64,000 bases of DNA, taken from positions 60,001 through 124,000 of the forward strand of contig JAJEKV010000071.1 in the NCBI GenBank assembly GCA_021234155.1, read 5' to 3'. Positions 12,505-24,254 of the stretch are shown one piece after another. Each line of letters starts with the position of its first letter. Within the stretch, counting starts at the first letter, position 1. A program made the translations under genes and the position numbers. Below the pieces are notes generated by a model, which saw nothing but the letters and a program-made list of their open reading frames with translations, did not search any database and was not told the DNA's origin. The DNA comes from Isoetes taiwanensis (lineage: Eukaryota > Streptophyta > Lycopodiopsida > Isoetales > Isoetaceae).

Positions 12505-14096
12505 TGTGACGCCCTGTAATATATCGACCCTCCTCGATGACGATCACGGGACTTTCCTCCCATGGCAATCATCTCACCATGAGAAGGGCCCTCCGCCTAT
12601 TTCAGGCACATCTATGAAATGAGGCTTGAAAGAAGGACACCGAAGGGGTCATTCTGCCCACGCCTGGGACTCCTACGTCAAGGAAGCATGAATACAAGGG
12701 TTAGCACATAATGAATGAATATACATTAATAACCACCACGCAGGGGTGGCGATCCATCTAATATACCAACCATGAATATGCATCTAACGAAAAACACCTT
12801 AACCCGAGGTTCTACCAGGCCGTGACTCTCGGTGAGGATCGATCGGACGGCCGGGCCTCAAGGGATCAGCAGACCGAAGTCTTGGCATGGCGCTATCGGC
12901 ATAGAACATTGGTGGATTCCACTCCATCCGCCCCTCTGTGCACATCCCTTTGGATGGGTGATTCATGCTATGGCTTTACAGGCCTTCCTAGGGAGACGCA
13001 TAAACTTCGTGGCATCACCCTCCGAGCCTTCTCCGTGTTCATGGCACGGTCCGATGGAGTGTGTCGGGAACGCCCCTTCCAGAATCACAGGGGTTCCATG
13101 GGTGAGCTAGGAGAATACACGTCCGCATCGCGGCAAGATCCATCCGTGCTCATTTACTCACCCTAAATCTACTAAAGTGCATGGTGCTCCATATGGATCA
13201 CACCACTACACCTGTGGAGTGTCGGACCCATACGCCCCTCAACGTGGACGGCCAGGCCTAGCCCACTGTAGGAGTCTCAGGAGCCTTGTATGCCATGCAA
13301 GACCCCACCTCATGTCACCACTGTGTTCCTTGTCCGGGTGCTAAGCCGCACTCATAGCATCTAGGACCCTGGGTTCTTGTGCACAGCCGCAATTAATGGG
13401 ACTGTATGGGCGCCATCTAGGAGCATACTACAACACACGGTTCAGGCCTCTACCCCCGTAATCCCCCCGCTAAGCCAGAGTCGTTAAACAAAGAACTAAC
13501 AATCCATCCTTTCTCGTGAGTAAGAACCGCAATTGAATATAAAGAGAACTTGCTTTGTACAATCAAAGGGTTGAAAAGTTTCTAGGATTGATTTACAAAG
13601 AGAACAGAGAGAGACGACACAAAACCAAGTGTTAACTAGAATTCACATAGCCACCTACCACTCTGCTGGACTCGTTCCATGGGGCTTCCATCTTTTGGGA
13701 GTCAGACGGGAGAATTCACTGCTACTTCACGAAAGAACGCTATGGTGATCTTCCGCAAGTGTTCTGGATGGCTTCCTGCTCCCGGCCTTCCTTTGGTCGA
13801 TCTTCAGAGTCAATCCCGGGGATAGGGGTCAAGTTGGCATCCAAACTTGGCAATCCCCATGCTGCCCAATTGGGCAAGGGTGTGGTTTCTTCCCAAATGG
13901 TAATTAGCCTAATTTCTAGGTTATAGGTTATTATTATTAATGTTAAATTAGCATAGCTAATTTAATCCTTTTAAGGTAACCCCTAGGTTGCAATTAAGTT
14001 CCCATACCCCCATGGTAGCGCATCTTTAGGGAGGACGTTGTTTGTATTTGCACGTGTCCCAGATAGTAGTAGTAGATAAATACACGGAACGCCACA
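12505..14096 (-). repeat. 3' LTR of copy 2
   Basis: It begins with TGTGAC and ends with GCCACA. It matches 24255-25868 over its whole length, with long identical AT-rich blocks and clustered differences in C/G-rich spots. Confidence 0.93.
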
Positions 14097-14109
14097 TTCT
14101 CCTCTCTAA
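14097..14109 (-). other. Polypurine tract of copy 2
   Basis: On the minus strand the tract reads AGAGAGGAGAA directly next to the LTR. Confidence 0.7.
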
Positions 14110-14785
14110 AATTAATGCCGCCCTCGGCATTGGGGTTAGCTAATTGAATACATATAATTAAAACCTTTGAATTAGAAAATGAAGTTAAGAATATAACATT
14201 AATACGTTGAGATTATAGTAATTCGGACAGTAATACATTGAAGTTAAAATATCAAAGTACAAGCACCAAGGTGCCCGATACAAACTTATGATGAAGGGAG
14301 TTTAGGACCAAAGTCCCATTTTAAAACACTCGACAAAAAATCACACATGTAGACAAAACCAATACGGGAAAAGTTGGGTCATCAGCAACCCTCTATACAA
14401 GGCAGGTGACTAACTTGTTCAACGGCCTGCACACAACCATATAAATTCAGAGGTTAATAATATGATTAAGTTGTGGTTGAAGGACCACCCCCTACAAAAT
14501 AAAAGAAAAAATATCTAGAAGGGAATCTATCATGTGTACGGCTTGCAATTCATTGTGGCATGAGGAATAGTGGAGTTCCCCGTATAGCCGGAATGAACGC
14601 AATCTATTTACTAGATGCCTTCCTAGTAATTCGCGGTCATGTCAACATCAACAATACACCACGCCCTAGAGAACAAGGTGATCTCATCATCGGTTATTAT
14701 TATCATATCGATCGTCTACCCTCTAAAACATGATTCTGGGTCAATCAAGCCTTCAAGCTTACCGTCACCGAGCGGGTTGATAGCA
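14110..14785. other. Non-coding 3' region of copy 2
   Basis: AT-rich sequence between the chromodomain and the polypurine tract, nearly identical to 602-1285. No gene is seen. Confidence 0.6.
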
Positions 14786-14975
14786 TCGTTGATGGTGCTG
14801 CCTTGAGATTTCGCATGAAGTCCGGATAGTGCTTCTCAAGGTCTATCTTCATCACCTAGGTAGCATCTTCAACCGGTAAGTGCTTCCACTTGACCAAGTA
14901 TTGCAACATTTGAGTCCTTCCGGTCCGCTTTGTGGCTCGGGATCAAGAAGAGCTTGGGGCACCATCTCCAGCTGC
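14786..14975 (-). pseudogene. Chromodomain at the integrase C-terminus, copy 2
   Basis: Read on the minus strand, the sequence gives QYLVKWKHLPVEDAT, a TAG stop where Trp (TGG) is expected, then VMKIDLEKHYPDFM. This fits the chromodomain pattern of aromatic, LVKW, and acidic-x-x-x-F/YPDF. Established knowledge: Ty3 chromodomains bind histone marks or guide integration. The TAG in place of the conserved Trp codon and an upstream frameshift make this copy defective. Confidence 0.8.
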
Positions 14976-16075
14976 TCTTCAGTCATTTCTAGGAGGGTAG
15001 GGTATCCAAAACCTCCTCCGGATGGGGTGTGTTGTTCGGAAGACTCACGCGGAAAGACCTTGTGGATTTTCGCGGGGTGGCAAGTCCAAGCGATATGCTG
15101 TTCTTCTATACGCTCGCATCCTGAACGCCCAGCCTATCCGGGTGCCAACTTCTTACAATTACCAATTTTAAGCTTGGCTTGTTTTACTTTGATCTTAAGC
15201 CAAACTGATTCGGCCCACCTGAAAGAGTCATTGGGGTTGGTGCTTATCCGCTAGACTCTTTTGTTTCCATTGCGTGCGGCCAATAAGTAACCCGAACTTC
15301 TTCCACCAAGGCCTGCATTTCTAGAAGGAGTTGTTGCGAGACCTCCACTTTAGAAACAGGATTATGCCACGTGTCTCGAGTAAGACATTGATAGCCATAA
15401 TTTATCATGAAGGGAGACATTCTAGAAGACTCTCGCTTTTACTGTTGTAGGCTTAATTCTACCAAGTAAATATAATCAACCCATTGTGTTGTTTACTCCA
15501 TACATAGCTTCTTAGCATATCTTCGATAATAATGATTGACACGCGTTCGTTTGACCATCCGTCTCGAGGGGATGGTAGGTCATTACTCATGGCAAGCTTG
15601 GTTCGGATGGTGGCGAAATCCTTCGAATGCACCGACAAACTTAGGATCCTATCCGATACAATTACTCTCGGCATCCCGTGCAACCTGAAAATTTCCTTTG
15701 CAAAGAGCAAGGCGGTGTCGAAGGCGGTGTCCGTGGTGCGACATGGCAGGAAGTGAGCCATCTTTGATAGTTTGTCGACCACGACCATTAAGGCATCATA
15801 CCCACGGAGATGCATTGGAAGCCCCACAATGAAATCCATGGTTATGACTTCCCACTTGGCGTTGGGCACATCCAAAGGTTGCAACTCCGGGAACTCTTAA
15901 TTGCTCAGCCTTGGTTTGTTGACAAACCGATTAATTTATTTGATGTACCTAGCAATATCCTTCTTCATGGAAGGCCAAAAATAGCTGGAGCGGATCTTAA
16001 AGTAAGTTTTCATAAAACCGCATGTCCGCTATAGGGTTGTTGTGTGTGTCATGGAGAATCAGCTTTCGCACCCCA
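14976..16075 (-). pseudogene. Integrase, copy 2 (broken)
   Basis: The HHCC zinc-binding part lies near 15900-16060 on the minus strand (HAG and SSYFWPSMKKD-like sequence, then a Cys pair region). The catalytic core follows at 15459-15884, with WEVITMDFIVGLP giving the first Asp and VVVDKLSKMAHFLP following, as in Ty3 integrases. HGMPRVIVSDR carries the second Asp region. Frameshifts separate the parts. It would join element cDNA to the host chromosome. Confidence 0.85.
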
Positions 16076-16379
16076 AGTCATTTGGAACACACAACTTATC
16101 TTTGTAATATAATAAATTGCCCTCCTTCTTATATGAACGGAATGCTTCACGTTCTCTATCGATCTGGGCTTCCCTTACCCAAACTTTCCCAAATATTCGT
16201 ATTTCGGGATCACGTGGCCAAAGGTTTCATTCTATTTGCTTCCCAAACTTCGGTGAGTGTGGAAATAGCATTACAATGGGTGCGGGTTATGAAGGGATGG
16301 CGTGACAAAGCATCCTTAACCACATTGTGCTTCCCTGGTTTTATATACAATCTAGAAGTCATATTCCTCGAGGAATTCC

Positions 16380-17063
16380 ATCCATCTCTTATTTGGCGTA
16401 GATTGATTTAATTTGGGTGGATAAATAGCGGAGACTCGATGATCCGTATCCGGCTGAAATCTTCTACCAAGAAGGTAGTGTCTCCAAATACGGAACAAAC
16501 TGCACGAATTCTGGTCAAGGCTGCTTTCTGCAATTCATCTTCTTGGGTCATGGGCGGGTAAAAGCATGTTAGGGTGTACCACTTTTGGAACCTGCAAAAG
16601 TACATACACTAGGTACCAATAATCGTACTTTTCATTTTCTTTTTCATTAAAACTAATACAAAATCCAAAATAAAAGTCAAGGACATGGTAATATTCAAAG
16701 TTAAGATAAAGATAACTATCGGAGACCAATATATATATAAAAAGTTCTAAAACATACCTTATATTAGAACTCCACCGGTAGCTATACCTTTTTAGGTACC
16801 TTTTTTTCACTAAGCGTAACATGGTAGAACTCTTGGTTTATCTTTTAGCGTCGGATCGGGCAAGGCAAGGTAAGGACTGGTGCAGATGTTAAGGCATCCT
16901 TGAGCTTCTGGAAGCCGACTTGGACTTTTGTTTTCCAATGTTCCATCCAATCCTTTACTTTCTCATGCCTTGTGAGATTAGTAAGAGGTGCGGCAATTGT
17001 TGCAAAATCCTTAACAAATTTCCGATAATATCTGCGAGTCCCAAGAAACTCCGGACCTCTCAA
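16380..17063 (-). pseudogene. RNase H domain, copy 2, split by a MITE
   Basis: The minus-strand segment 16845-17063 gives the RT connection region (EFLGTRRYYRKFVKDFATIA, PLTNLTRHEK, LTSAPVLTLP). The RNase H coding sequence then runs into the MITE (16559 to about 16840) and resumes at 16380-16558. The catalytic core cannot be read through. Confidence 0.75.
16559..16840. mobile_element. MITE inside RNase H, copy 2 (right end degraded)
   Basis: The left end TAAAAGCATGTTAGGGTGTA and the interior (CATTAAAACTAATACAAAATC, ATATTCAAAGTTAAGATAAA) match the MITE at 3091-3402. The right inverted repeat is only partly kept near 16810-16835. It sits at the same point as in copy 1. Confidence 0.7.
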
Positions 17064-17099
17064 ACATTAGTTTGGGAATGGGCCAATCCTTTCTTGCTT

Positions 17100-17830
17100 C
17101 TATCTTATTTGGGTCTCAGTAGCAATTCCTTCTGCTGAGATAATATGCCCCAAATAGTCTACCCTCGGAGTGGCGAACTTGCATTTAGAGAACTTGGCAA
17201 AGAGCTGATGGCGCCTTAGCTTTTGCAAAGCTAATCGAAGATGTTGTTCATGTTGCTGCAAGGTTTTACTATAGATGAGAATGTCATCAAAGAAAATGAC
17301 AACAAAGTCATCCAAGTATTGGCGGAAGATGTCATTCATCAACCGCATAAACGTTGCAGGGGCGTTGGTCAATCCAAAAGGCATGACAGTGAATTCATAA
17401 TGCCCATATCTGGTACGAAAAGCAGACTTATGGATGTCCTCTTCCTTAATCCTTATCTGATGGTACCCGGAGCGCCAAATCAATCTTTGAGAAATATTTT
17501 GCTCCTTGTGGCGGTCCATAAGATCATACGCCTAGGCAAAGCATAGCGATTCTTGATGGTATGCTTATTGAGTTGCCTATAATCAATACACATCCTTAAG
17601 GAGCCATCTTTCTTCTTGACAAAAAGAATAGAAGCCCCAAATGGTGAAACACTGGGCCGAATAAACCCCAAATTCAGTAACTCTTGTAGCTGTTCCTTAA
17701 GCTCTGCTAACTCAGGAGGACTCATTGATGCAGGGGCTTTCTTTGGTAGGCTTAGTACCTGGTTCAAGAGTTATCTCACATTCCACCCCTCTGAAAGGAG
17801 GAAGCTTGTGGATCTCATCTGGAAAAAGAT
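17100..17830 (-). pseudogene. Reverse transcriptase, copy 2
   Basis: Two overlapping minus-strand frames cover the RT. 17480-17767 carries [40 protein letters not shown] and [16 protein letters not shown]. 17100-17519 carries [20 protein letters not shown], then [20 protein letters not shown] and the catalytic [20 protein letters not shown] single frameshift near 17510 separates them. The motif content is that of an intact Ty3 RT, so only small changes disable it. It copies element RNA into DNA in the virus-like particle. Confidence 0.93.
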
Positions 17831-18440
17831 CGCTAAATTCTCGAAGAAGGGTAGCAATGTCCGATGGTAAGGCGTCGATTACTTGCTGCTGTTTGGAGTC
17901 CGACTCAATGGAAGCAAGTTTAATGAGGCAAAGGAGTTCATTCCTGCGTATAGCTTTTTCTAGCTGCTTTATTGACATTGACTGCATGGCGGAGTGTAAT
18001 GAATCACCTTTTATCGTCACACGTGCTCCATTAGCGGCGTTGAAGGTGACCTCCCGTTTCTCACAGTCTATGTGGGCCCTGGCAGACGCTAAAAACTCCA
18101 TTCCCACAATAAGATCATATTTGCCAATGTCCATTAATTCGGCACCCAAGGCAACTGGTGCACCCTGCAAATTGCATTTTAAAGGTTAATCTGACCATGA
18201 GTGTGTCCGATCTTACCGCTAGCTAATGATTTGGCTTAGGTCGGGATCTCAACGTTTCCCTTACCGATACCTGGGCCATTCTAGGAGAAGCAAAAATTAT
18301 GCATTACACCCGTGTCCATCAAAATTATGAAGGGCTTACTGTCTACTTGGCCTATTGTAGAAATAACAGAAGGCTGACTTTCAGCGTTGCCTGTTTCTAT
18401 AGCGGCAAGAATATGAGACGCACCATGAATGTACTCGGGA
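17831..18440 (-). pseudogene. Aspartic protease and linker, copy 2
   Basis: The minus strand at 18281-18511 reads a Gly-Gln-Val-Asp-Ser lead and then IILMDTGVMHNF, the retropepsin active-site loop. After a frame change, 17712-18170 continues with YDLIVGMEFLASARAHIDCE and then a linker ending EFSDLFPDEIHKLPPFRGVE, which leads into RT. The protease would cut the Gag-Pol polyprotein. Confidence 0.85.
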
Positions 18441-18539
18441 GCCTCGTCCTCCGCAGCAAGATTGGACTCCAAATCTTCCCAATCCAGGTCGGCCATGGCG
18501 ATGGAGGCCATCTGCGTGGCGTCACGGACAATTCTGCAT

Positions 18540-19706
18540 GAAGTGTCCGGGCCTCATGCACCGGTAGCATGCCTTATCTCGCGGGCTGTTCTTCGGCCTC
18601 TTTAGGGATGGATTTGTAAGAGGCCCCGAACTTCCTTACCCGGCATTGTTCTGTTTATCCGGCGTGCTAAAGGCGACTTTCTTCTCCTGGCGGCCATAAG
18701 AATTGTGCTGAGAGGGCCCCGGACTTGGCGAACGGGGTTTGTAAGGTGTGGACGGCCGTGGCTGCGAGTAAGGAGAGGTCGCGGATCATGGCTCCTTTGG
18801 CGTGTCTTCCTCAAGGCTTAATGCCTTAGCCCCGCCTACTACTCGACTTTGGGTCGATGGCCTTGACCATTCGTTTAATGGATGGGGCCAACCCTTCAAT
18901 GTAGCCCTCTACGCTTCTTTTCTCATTCATTCACTGCGCATTACAACCTCAAGCGCATGAATTGCGTCGGTGTAGGGCCTGCGGACATGCCTTTCTGTTC
19001 CAACTTTGTAGAAGGTCCGAATCTGTTGGCATTTGTGCGCCGGAGGCACGTAATGCGATTTAAAAGCCTTAGCAAACTTCACGAACTTGCACCGCTCCTA
19101 TCCGGTGTTTAGCTGCGGCGTAACCCTTCCACCAAATACGGGCAGCTCCGGTAAGGTTCGTGGTGGCGACCTTCCCACATATCTTTCTCCGTCATTCCAT
19201 AGGACTTCCCGAATTCCTTCATTTCGTCCAACCAAGATTCCGCATTCAAGCCTCCTCTGGATTTCCCATCAAACTGAGCCAACTTCCGGTTCTTCCATAT
19301 ACTAGTGATAGCTGTATCAACGGTTTTTCGGTATTCCTTATCCTTACGCCTTGAATGGTCACTGTCTGATAGCGAGGACCCCGAAGAACCCGAAGTGGTT
19401 GAATGTGAGGAAGCGGCGCTATCCTTAGAGGAACTTCGTTGACGCTTAGCATGAGTCCTTCTTTATGCAGTGCGGGGCTAGCTACGGGAGGAGATGGCAT
19501 TTGTCTTGAGTGTGGACTCAATGGTCGCGGGTAATTCGGTCCGTCCTCCACGAGTATGTGGCGGTGGATTGGTATGCAACACATAAAGCACTGTAACTTC
19601 GCCCGGGTTGCCTTTTCATTAACATCAATTCCTGTTCAGGGGTGAGCCTACTGGCGTTGGAGGGTGTTTGCCAAGCGGCGTTACGTACACCGTCTATAGG
19701 AATCAT
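18540..19706 (-). pseudogene. Gag, copy 2 (broken)
   Basis: The putative start is Met at 19706 (MIPIDGVRNAAWQTPSNAS). W- and FYPE-like gag sequence follows in several frames around 18900-19300. A basic tail (AARRRKSPLARRINRT, 18602-18814) precedes the protease. No zinc knuckle survives in a single frame. Gag would form the particle shell. Confidence 0.6.
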
Positions 19707-20654
19707 TCATGAATATATAAGCAGATTTACATTAATGTACAATCCCTTTTTAAGTTAATCGAAACAAAAGTATATACAAACAGAAGACAATATTTGTATT
19801 TCATTCAAGTTGATTATAACAACGGGTTGATTGATACATGGATTGAGACAAAAGTAGGTATGATACAATGGGAACTTTTAAAGTTCTACTTGCACACAGC
19901 GTAACCACAACAACGAAAACACAACGGAAGAGACCAAGCCTAGGGGTTGGCGAAGGGGTACAGGATCGCGTAGCGGGTACTCTCCCGTACAGCTCGGACG
20001 AGTTTATAGCGTGCCCAGGCTTGGACAATGATTGCTTGGTACTCCCATGTTGGGCTGATAATCAGAAGGTTAAAGAGCCTTCGCATCGCATAAAAGAGTT
20101 GCCAAAGATGGTCGTTGGCGTCCTCCTCGAAGGCCGTGCACGGTCATATTCAATAGTCCCAGTGCGACCGCGGGGTCATCTTCGGATCCTCGGCTCGATC
20201 CACGAGGATGTTAACTATCTCTAGCCCTTTGTCGAGGGGTAGAGTTCCCACAGTGGCGGTGGTTCGGTTTCATAGCCTTCCTCCCACTCGGATATTCACC
20301 ATATCTCGGCCATAGTCACGTGCGGCGGCCGGGATCGTCCCTCCTAACCATATCGGTGATTCTCTCCTCATATTCCCAAATGGTTTCCTCTGCAACATAG
20401 TTGGAATAAATAGAGAACATTTTGTAATTCCATTATATTCTAAAGTTTTAATACTTTTGAAGAGGATGTCATAAAAAAAAACACACAATTCAATAATACT
20501 CCTCAAAGAGAACTTTGTATTTAATAAGTAAATAAGGTACACCATTTGTCAATATGGTCCATTCAATTGCCAACCGAAATCCCCGAGAACACACATATAT
20601 AGATATATAAGGAAAAAAAAACTAGCAAAACATATATATATATATACATTTTTC
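19707..20654. other. Leader between block B and gag, copy 2
   Basis: AT-rich and conserved with copy 1, with AT runs near 20600-20650. I see no gene. Confidence 0.5.
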
Positions 20655-22082
20655 ATAGCAAAATTATACTAGGAACTAGGCCCGCCTCACGATCCTTAGC
20701 CCTAGGAGGTGGTGGAGGCGGTCGGTGTCGCTTGTGAGAGTAACCCGGGGTCTCTTGTGGCAGCCATAGCGGATGCAACCTCGGTGGATAGGCAGCGGCC
20801 AATGGGGCTGCCGTGAGGAGCTTCATGCCCATCCAAGGCGCAATGTCGACCCAAGGCCGTCGGGGCAAGATCCCGTAAATGCAGTACATACGTAAGCGTC
20901 ACGATGGGGGGAAGCTTCTTGTGGCGGCCGGTGTAGAGAGTGCCGGAGGGGGCCCACCATGAAGCTTCAGCCCTGCGGGCGCTAGATCTCGGGCTATGAA
21001 GAGGACTTGTCCGTATTTGAAGGCCGACAAAAAAGCGGGTAAGATGGTTACCCGGCACTTTCCCTTGCGGAGTCTCGGGATCTTTGCCACTTCTTTATCC
21101 AGTCCATGGGGACTTCTTCCTCCTTGAGCTCTGTTGCTCCTCCTTCTTGTGCGCTGGGGGTTATGGTATAAATCTTCACCCTCATCATCATCGAAGTGGA
21201 GGGAACTTCCACCATATTAATGTTTGGGGCGTGAGGTCCCATAGCCGTGAAGGCATCCAGTGCGGAGTTGCGGCTGGTTCTGCATCCACGAAGTCGCGAA
21301 GGCGTAGTAGAGTCTCCGCCCGGCTCTAGAGTCTCGCCGGGCCCGAAGGAGCTGCACCTCGGAGGAGGCTTCGGTAGAAGTGAAGTCGATGAAATCATCC
21401 ATACAATACTCCATAGCTCGTAAAAGTACATGGTCTTTGCGCTTGCGTCTAAATCCGCCACCACCGCGTGATACGTCCGGATAATATCATCCAAGAGAAG
21501 GTATTCCACCTTTTGGTGATAAATAAGCTGGAAGGCCGTCTAACCACGACAAGCCTATAGATTGGTCACGGTAGCGGTGGTAGCTCCTCGCTAGCTCTTT
21601 CCAGCGGGCAAAGTCAGCCCATTCCTATATGCTCGTCATCCCCCTCCTCGGAGGATTACGGCAGCTTGCCCTTCTCTGCGAGCAAGGTTTCATCCTCAGC
21701 GTATTGGTCCATGAGGATGGCTAGCGAAAGTAGCTTCCGGATCTTTGCTGCCCCACGATCTTTGGACCAGCGGTAGGTGTTTACCCCATCGGAGTTTCCC
21801 CTTCAAGGACATCATAAGCATGTGTGTCCCGCCTAGCATCTGCCGAACTATCTCCGCTCCAAATACAAGTGGGAGGATCCCAGGAGGAATACGGAGGAAG
21901 CATTTCCTCCATGTAAAATCAAGGAATCGGGCGTGTAGTCAGGATGCATTTACATGTTAACAAGGAGATCTATCGTTGGCATAGCAAAGGCTACTTGAAG
22001 CGGGTCGAAGGGAACTGTGGATCCCATTTCTCTCCATCAAGGTACCGAGGCGACAAGGTCAAGGTGGCGGCAGCCATGGCGC
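20655..22082 (-). pseudogene. Unknown sense ORF block B upstream of gag, copy 2
   Basis: This minus-strand block begins with Met-Ala-Ala-Ala near 22079. Readable parts include MEYLLLDDIIRTYHAVVADL (21048-21509) and ALDGHEAPHGSPIGRCLSTE (20702-21058). Copies 1 and 2 keep parallel coding-like pieces in the same strand and order, although each is frameshifted. The inferred ancestral protein is about 450 residues. I find no family I can name. A captured host gene or a lineage-specific accessory ORF, as known before gag in Ogre elements, are both possible. Confidence 0.45.
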
Positions 22083-22089
22083 TAGAAGG

Positions 22090-22320
22090 GAGGAGAGAGG
22101 AAAAGAAGCGTTTAAAATAACCTTCGGTCCCCTTTTAAACCCTCTTATTAAAGGCGTCGTCGGCATTTTATTTTAAATTTAACATAAAAAAAACATTAAA
22201 CTTTTAATTCAAAATAAAAGCCTCTTTATTAATTATCACAAAAAATATGTACAAATGCGGATCCCAAAGTAGGCTAAGGTTGCTCCCCCGTATCCTACGG
22301 TGAGGGCTAAATCCTTAGGC
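22090..22320. other. AT-rich spacer between blocks A and B, copy 2
   Basis: It holds TTTATTTTAAATTTAAC-like runs and is shared with copy 1. It has no coding signal. Confidence 0.4.
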
Positions 22321-22469
22321 ATTATGGTGACCCTTTTTGCGTGGATGGCGCAAAGGTTGGCATCACCAAAAGTGCTACCAAGTAGGCTTCAGCAGCCTCT
22401 TGGGCGCCAAAATTACAAAGATGCGGAAGCGGAGATCGGTCTTAAATTGCTTTGTGCGATCTCCCGTAC

Positions 22470-23504
22470 CCGACCTCACGAAAAGGCAGCTTCGATCGGA
22501 AGGTCCGTGGACTTCTGAAATTTGCGGATCTCCCGCAATACCCGCGTACCGGTCGGAACCGATGAGGCTTCATTTGTGGCCGGGCCGAGCGATGTTGGCA
22601 CCGTCTTAGCCCAAACAGCCGCGGGAGTTATCCACTCTCTAGCGCCTCCCGGTCGGGCTGGTCTTCTTCCCAAAAAGCCCGGCGGTCTTTAACTTATCCT
22701 TGTATTGACTGCCGGCCTTATGGGCAACTCCCTTCCTCCGGTGCTTAACGGTCGGATGCGTGGGTTTTGGGTTCGAGCCACTCCTAGATGCACCTCCTCC
22801 CTGTTGGTCCCGCTGATCTTGTCGGTCCCGCTCATCTTGCTCCAACTTCTCGCGCTCTTCCCGAGCTCTCCTTAGGTCTTCTTGGATCTGAGCAAAAAGC
22901 TGGGCTGCGGCACGGCGATTAAGTTCAGCGATGGTGCCGTTGTGGCCATGAGACCCATATCTATCTGGAATAGTTGTCGGATAGTCTATGCTAATGTGGG
23001 GGATTTCTCCCCGGACAAAGCTGTTGGAACCCTCATGCCGGTGGTATGGGGAACCTCAATAACTCTGCCATCAATGGCCCGGCAAAAGCCGTCCCAGAAA
23101 TCTGGGTACTCCCTACCCGAGCTCTTTGTGTCAGCCCGCTCAATCTCCCGGTGGTCGTCCTCCCTGGCAAAACCCCTAATACGGTCGGCCTCCGTCCTGA
23201 CATCTTCCTCCTCCGTATGGCCTTCCTGTTCGGGAGGATAAAATTTGATGAGCATCATTACCATATCAGGTTGCTCAACAAGGGTATATGGGAGGCTGGC
23301 GTGGGGTTCGGCCCGGATGAGGAATGGCTCTGAGAAGTGATAGACAGGATATGGAATCCTATCGTTGTTCTCAAACCTATTGACCAGCTCATCCAACAAG
23401 ATGTCGATGAGGGCTGGGTCAGTAGCCATGTGCTTAGCAATCATGGCGTAGATCTCCACGATGCTCATGGTGGACGGATCCGGAGCGCTCTTGGTAATGG
23501 CCAT
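22470..23504 (-). pseudogene. Unknown sense ORF block A next to the 5' LTR, copy 2
   Basis: The likely start is Met at 23504 (MAITKSAPDPSTMSIVEIYA); the frame is open upstream to a stop near 23686, with no earlier ATG. The first 170 or so codons are intact (to 22986). After a frame change the C-terminal part is strongly charged (QEDLRRARE, EQDERDRQDQRDQQGGG at 22639-22845), suggesting a coiled coil followed by a basic tail (KHRRKGVAHKAGSQYKDK). I do not recognise a family. The charged helix-plus-basic-tail layout would suit an RNA-binding or gag-like protein, which is inference only. Confidence 0.5.
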
Positions 23505-23639
23505 AGCGGGTAGTGCGGCGCTGGCGGCGAAGGGGATGGCAAAGGGGGCGCTAAGATGCACAAGGCACAAGGGCGCAGGATCAAGGTCCGGTCTGGTGGC
23601 GATGGCGGAGGGCGGCTCGGCGGTTGGAGGCCGCGAAGC

Positions 23640-24254
23640 AAAAGCAAATGGCGAGAAATGGTTTGCTAAACGGCCAATTAACTTTTAAAATTTCAAAATT
23701 TTTTTCTTATTAACTTCAAAATTTTATTATTAAAAAAAATTATACGGCGAAAATACGCGCCACATACGGTCGGGCGCCGATGGCATTATACGGGCTTCTG
23801 CCTCGACTGGGTGTCGTCGAAATGCAAAGCGGCGCCGAAGTTGACTGGCGGGCCAGCGTTGACTCGGGTCGACGTATTCGGGCGCCCGAGCTGACATTTC
23901 GGCGTAACGAACTTGATCAGCGCAAAGCGACAAAAAGCAAGCGGCGCCCGAATTCGTTTTTGGGCCTGCCCTTGACTATTTTTCGCCTGGAGTTGACTGT
24001 TCTAGGGTAATTCAAATGCATAGATCCAAGGAAACCATCTCCTTCGTCATTTGAGCTACCCATCGACACTGTTAGGCCTCCAATCTTGGCCCCTCCACTT
24101 CAAAGCTACAATTTCTTAACTTAACCTAACACCAAGCCAAACAACAAAGAGAACTAACGACACATTGACTTAGCCTCCTCCTAACTACCGTGCTACGAGT
24201 TAGTGTTTGGCGGTGCTATGATTTCGAACAACCGAAATCGCGGCTCTGACTCTT
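23640..24254 (-). other. 5' untranslated region and primer binding site, copy 2
   Basis: Directly inside the 5' LTR, the minus strand reads GAGTCAGAGCCGCGATTTCG (about 24228-24252). Its TCAGAGC core resembles the initiator-Met tRNA complement used by many plant Ty3 and Ty1 elements (TATCAGAGC), with mismatches. The rest to block A is non-coding. Confidence 0.5.
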
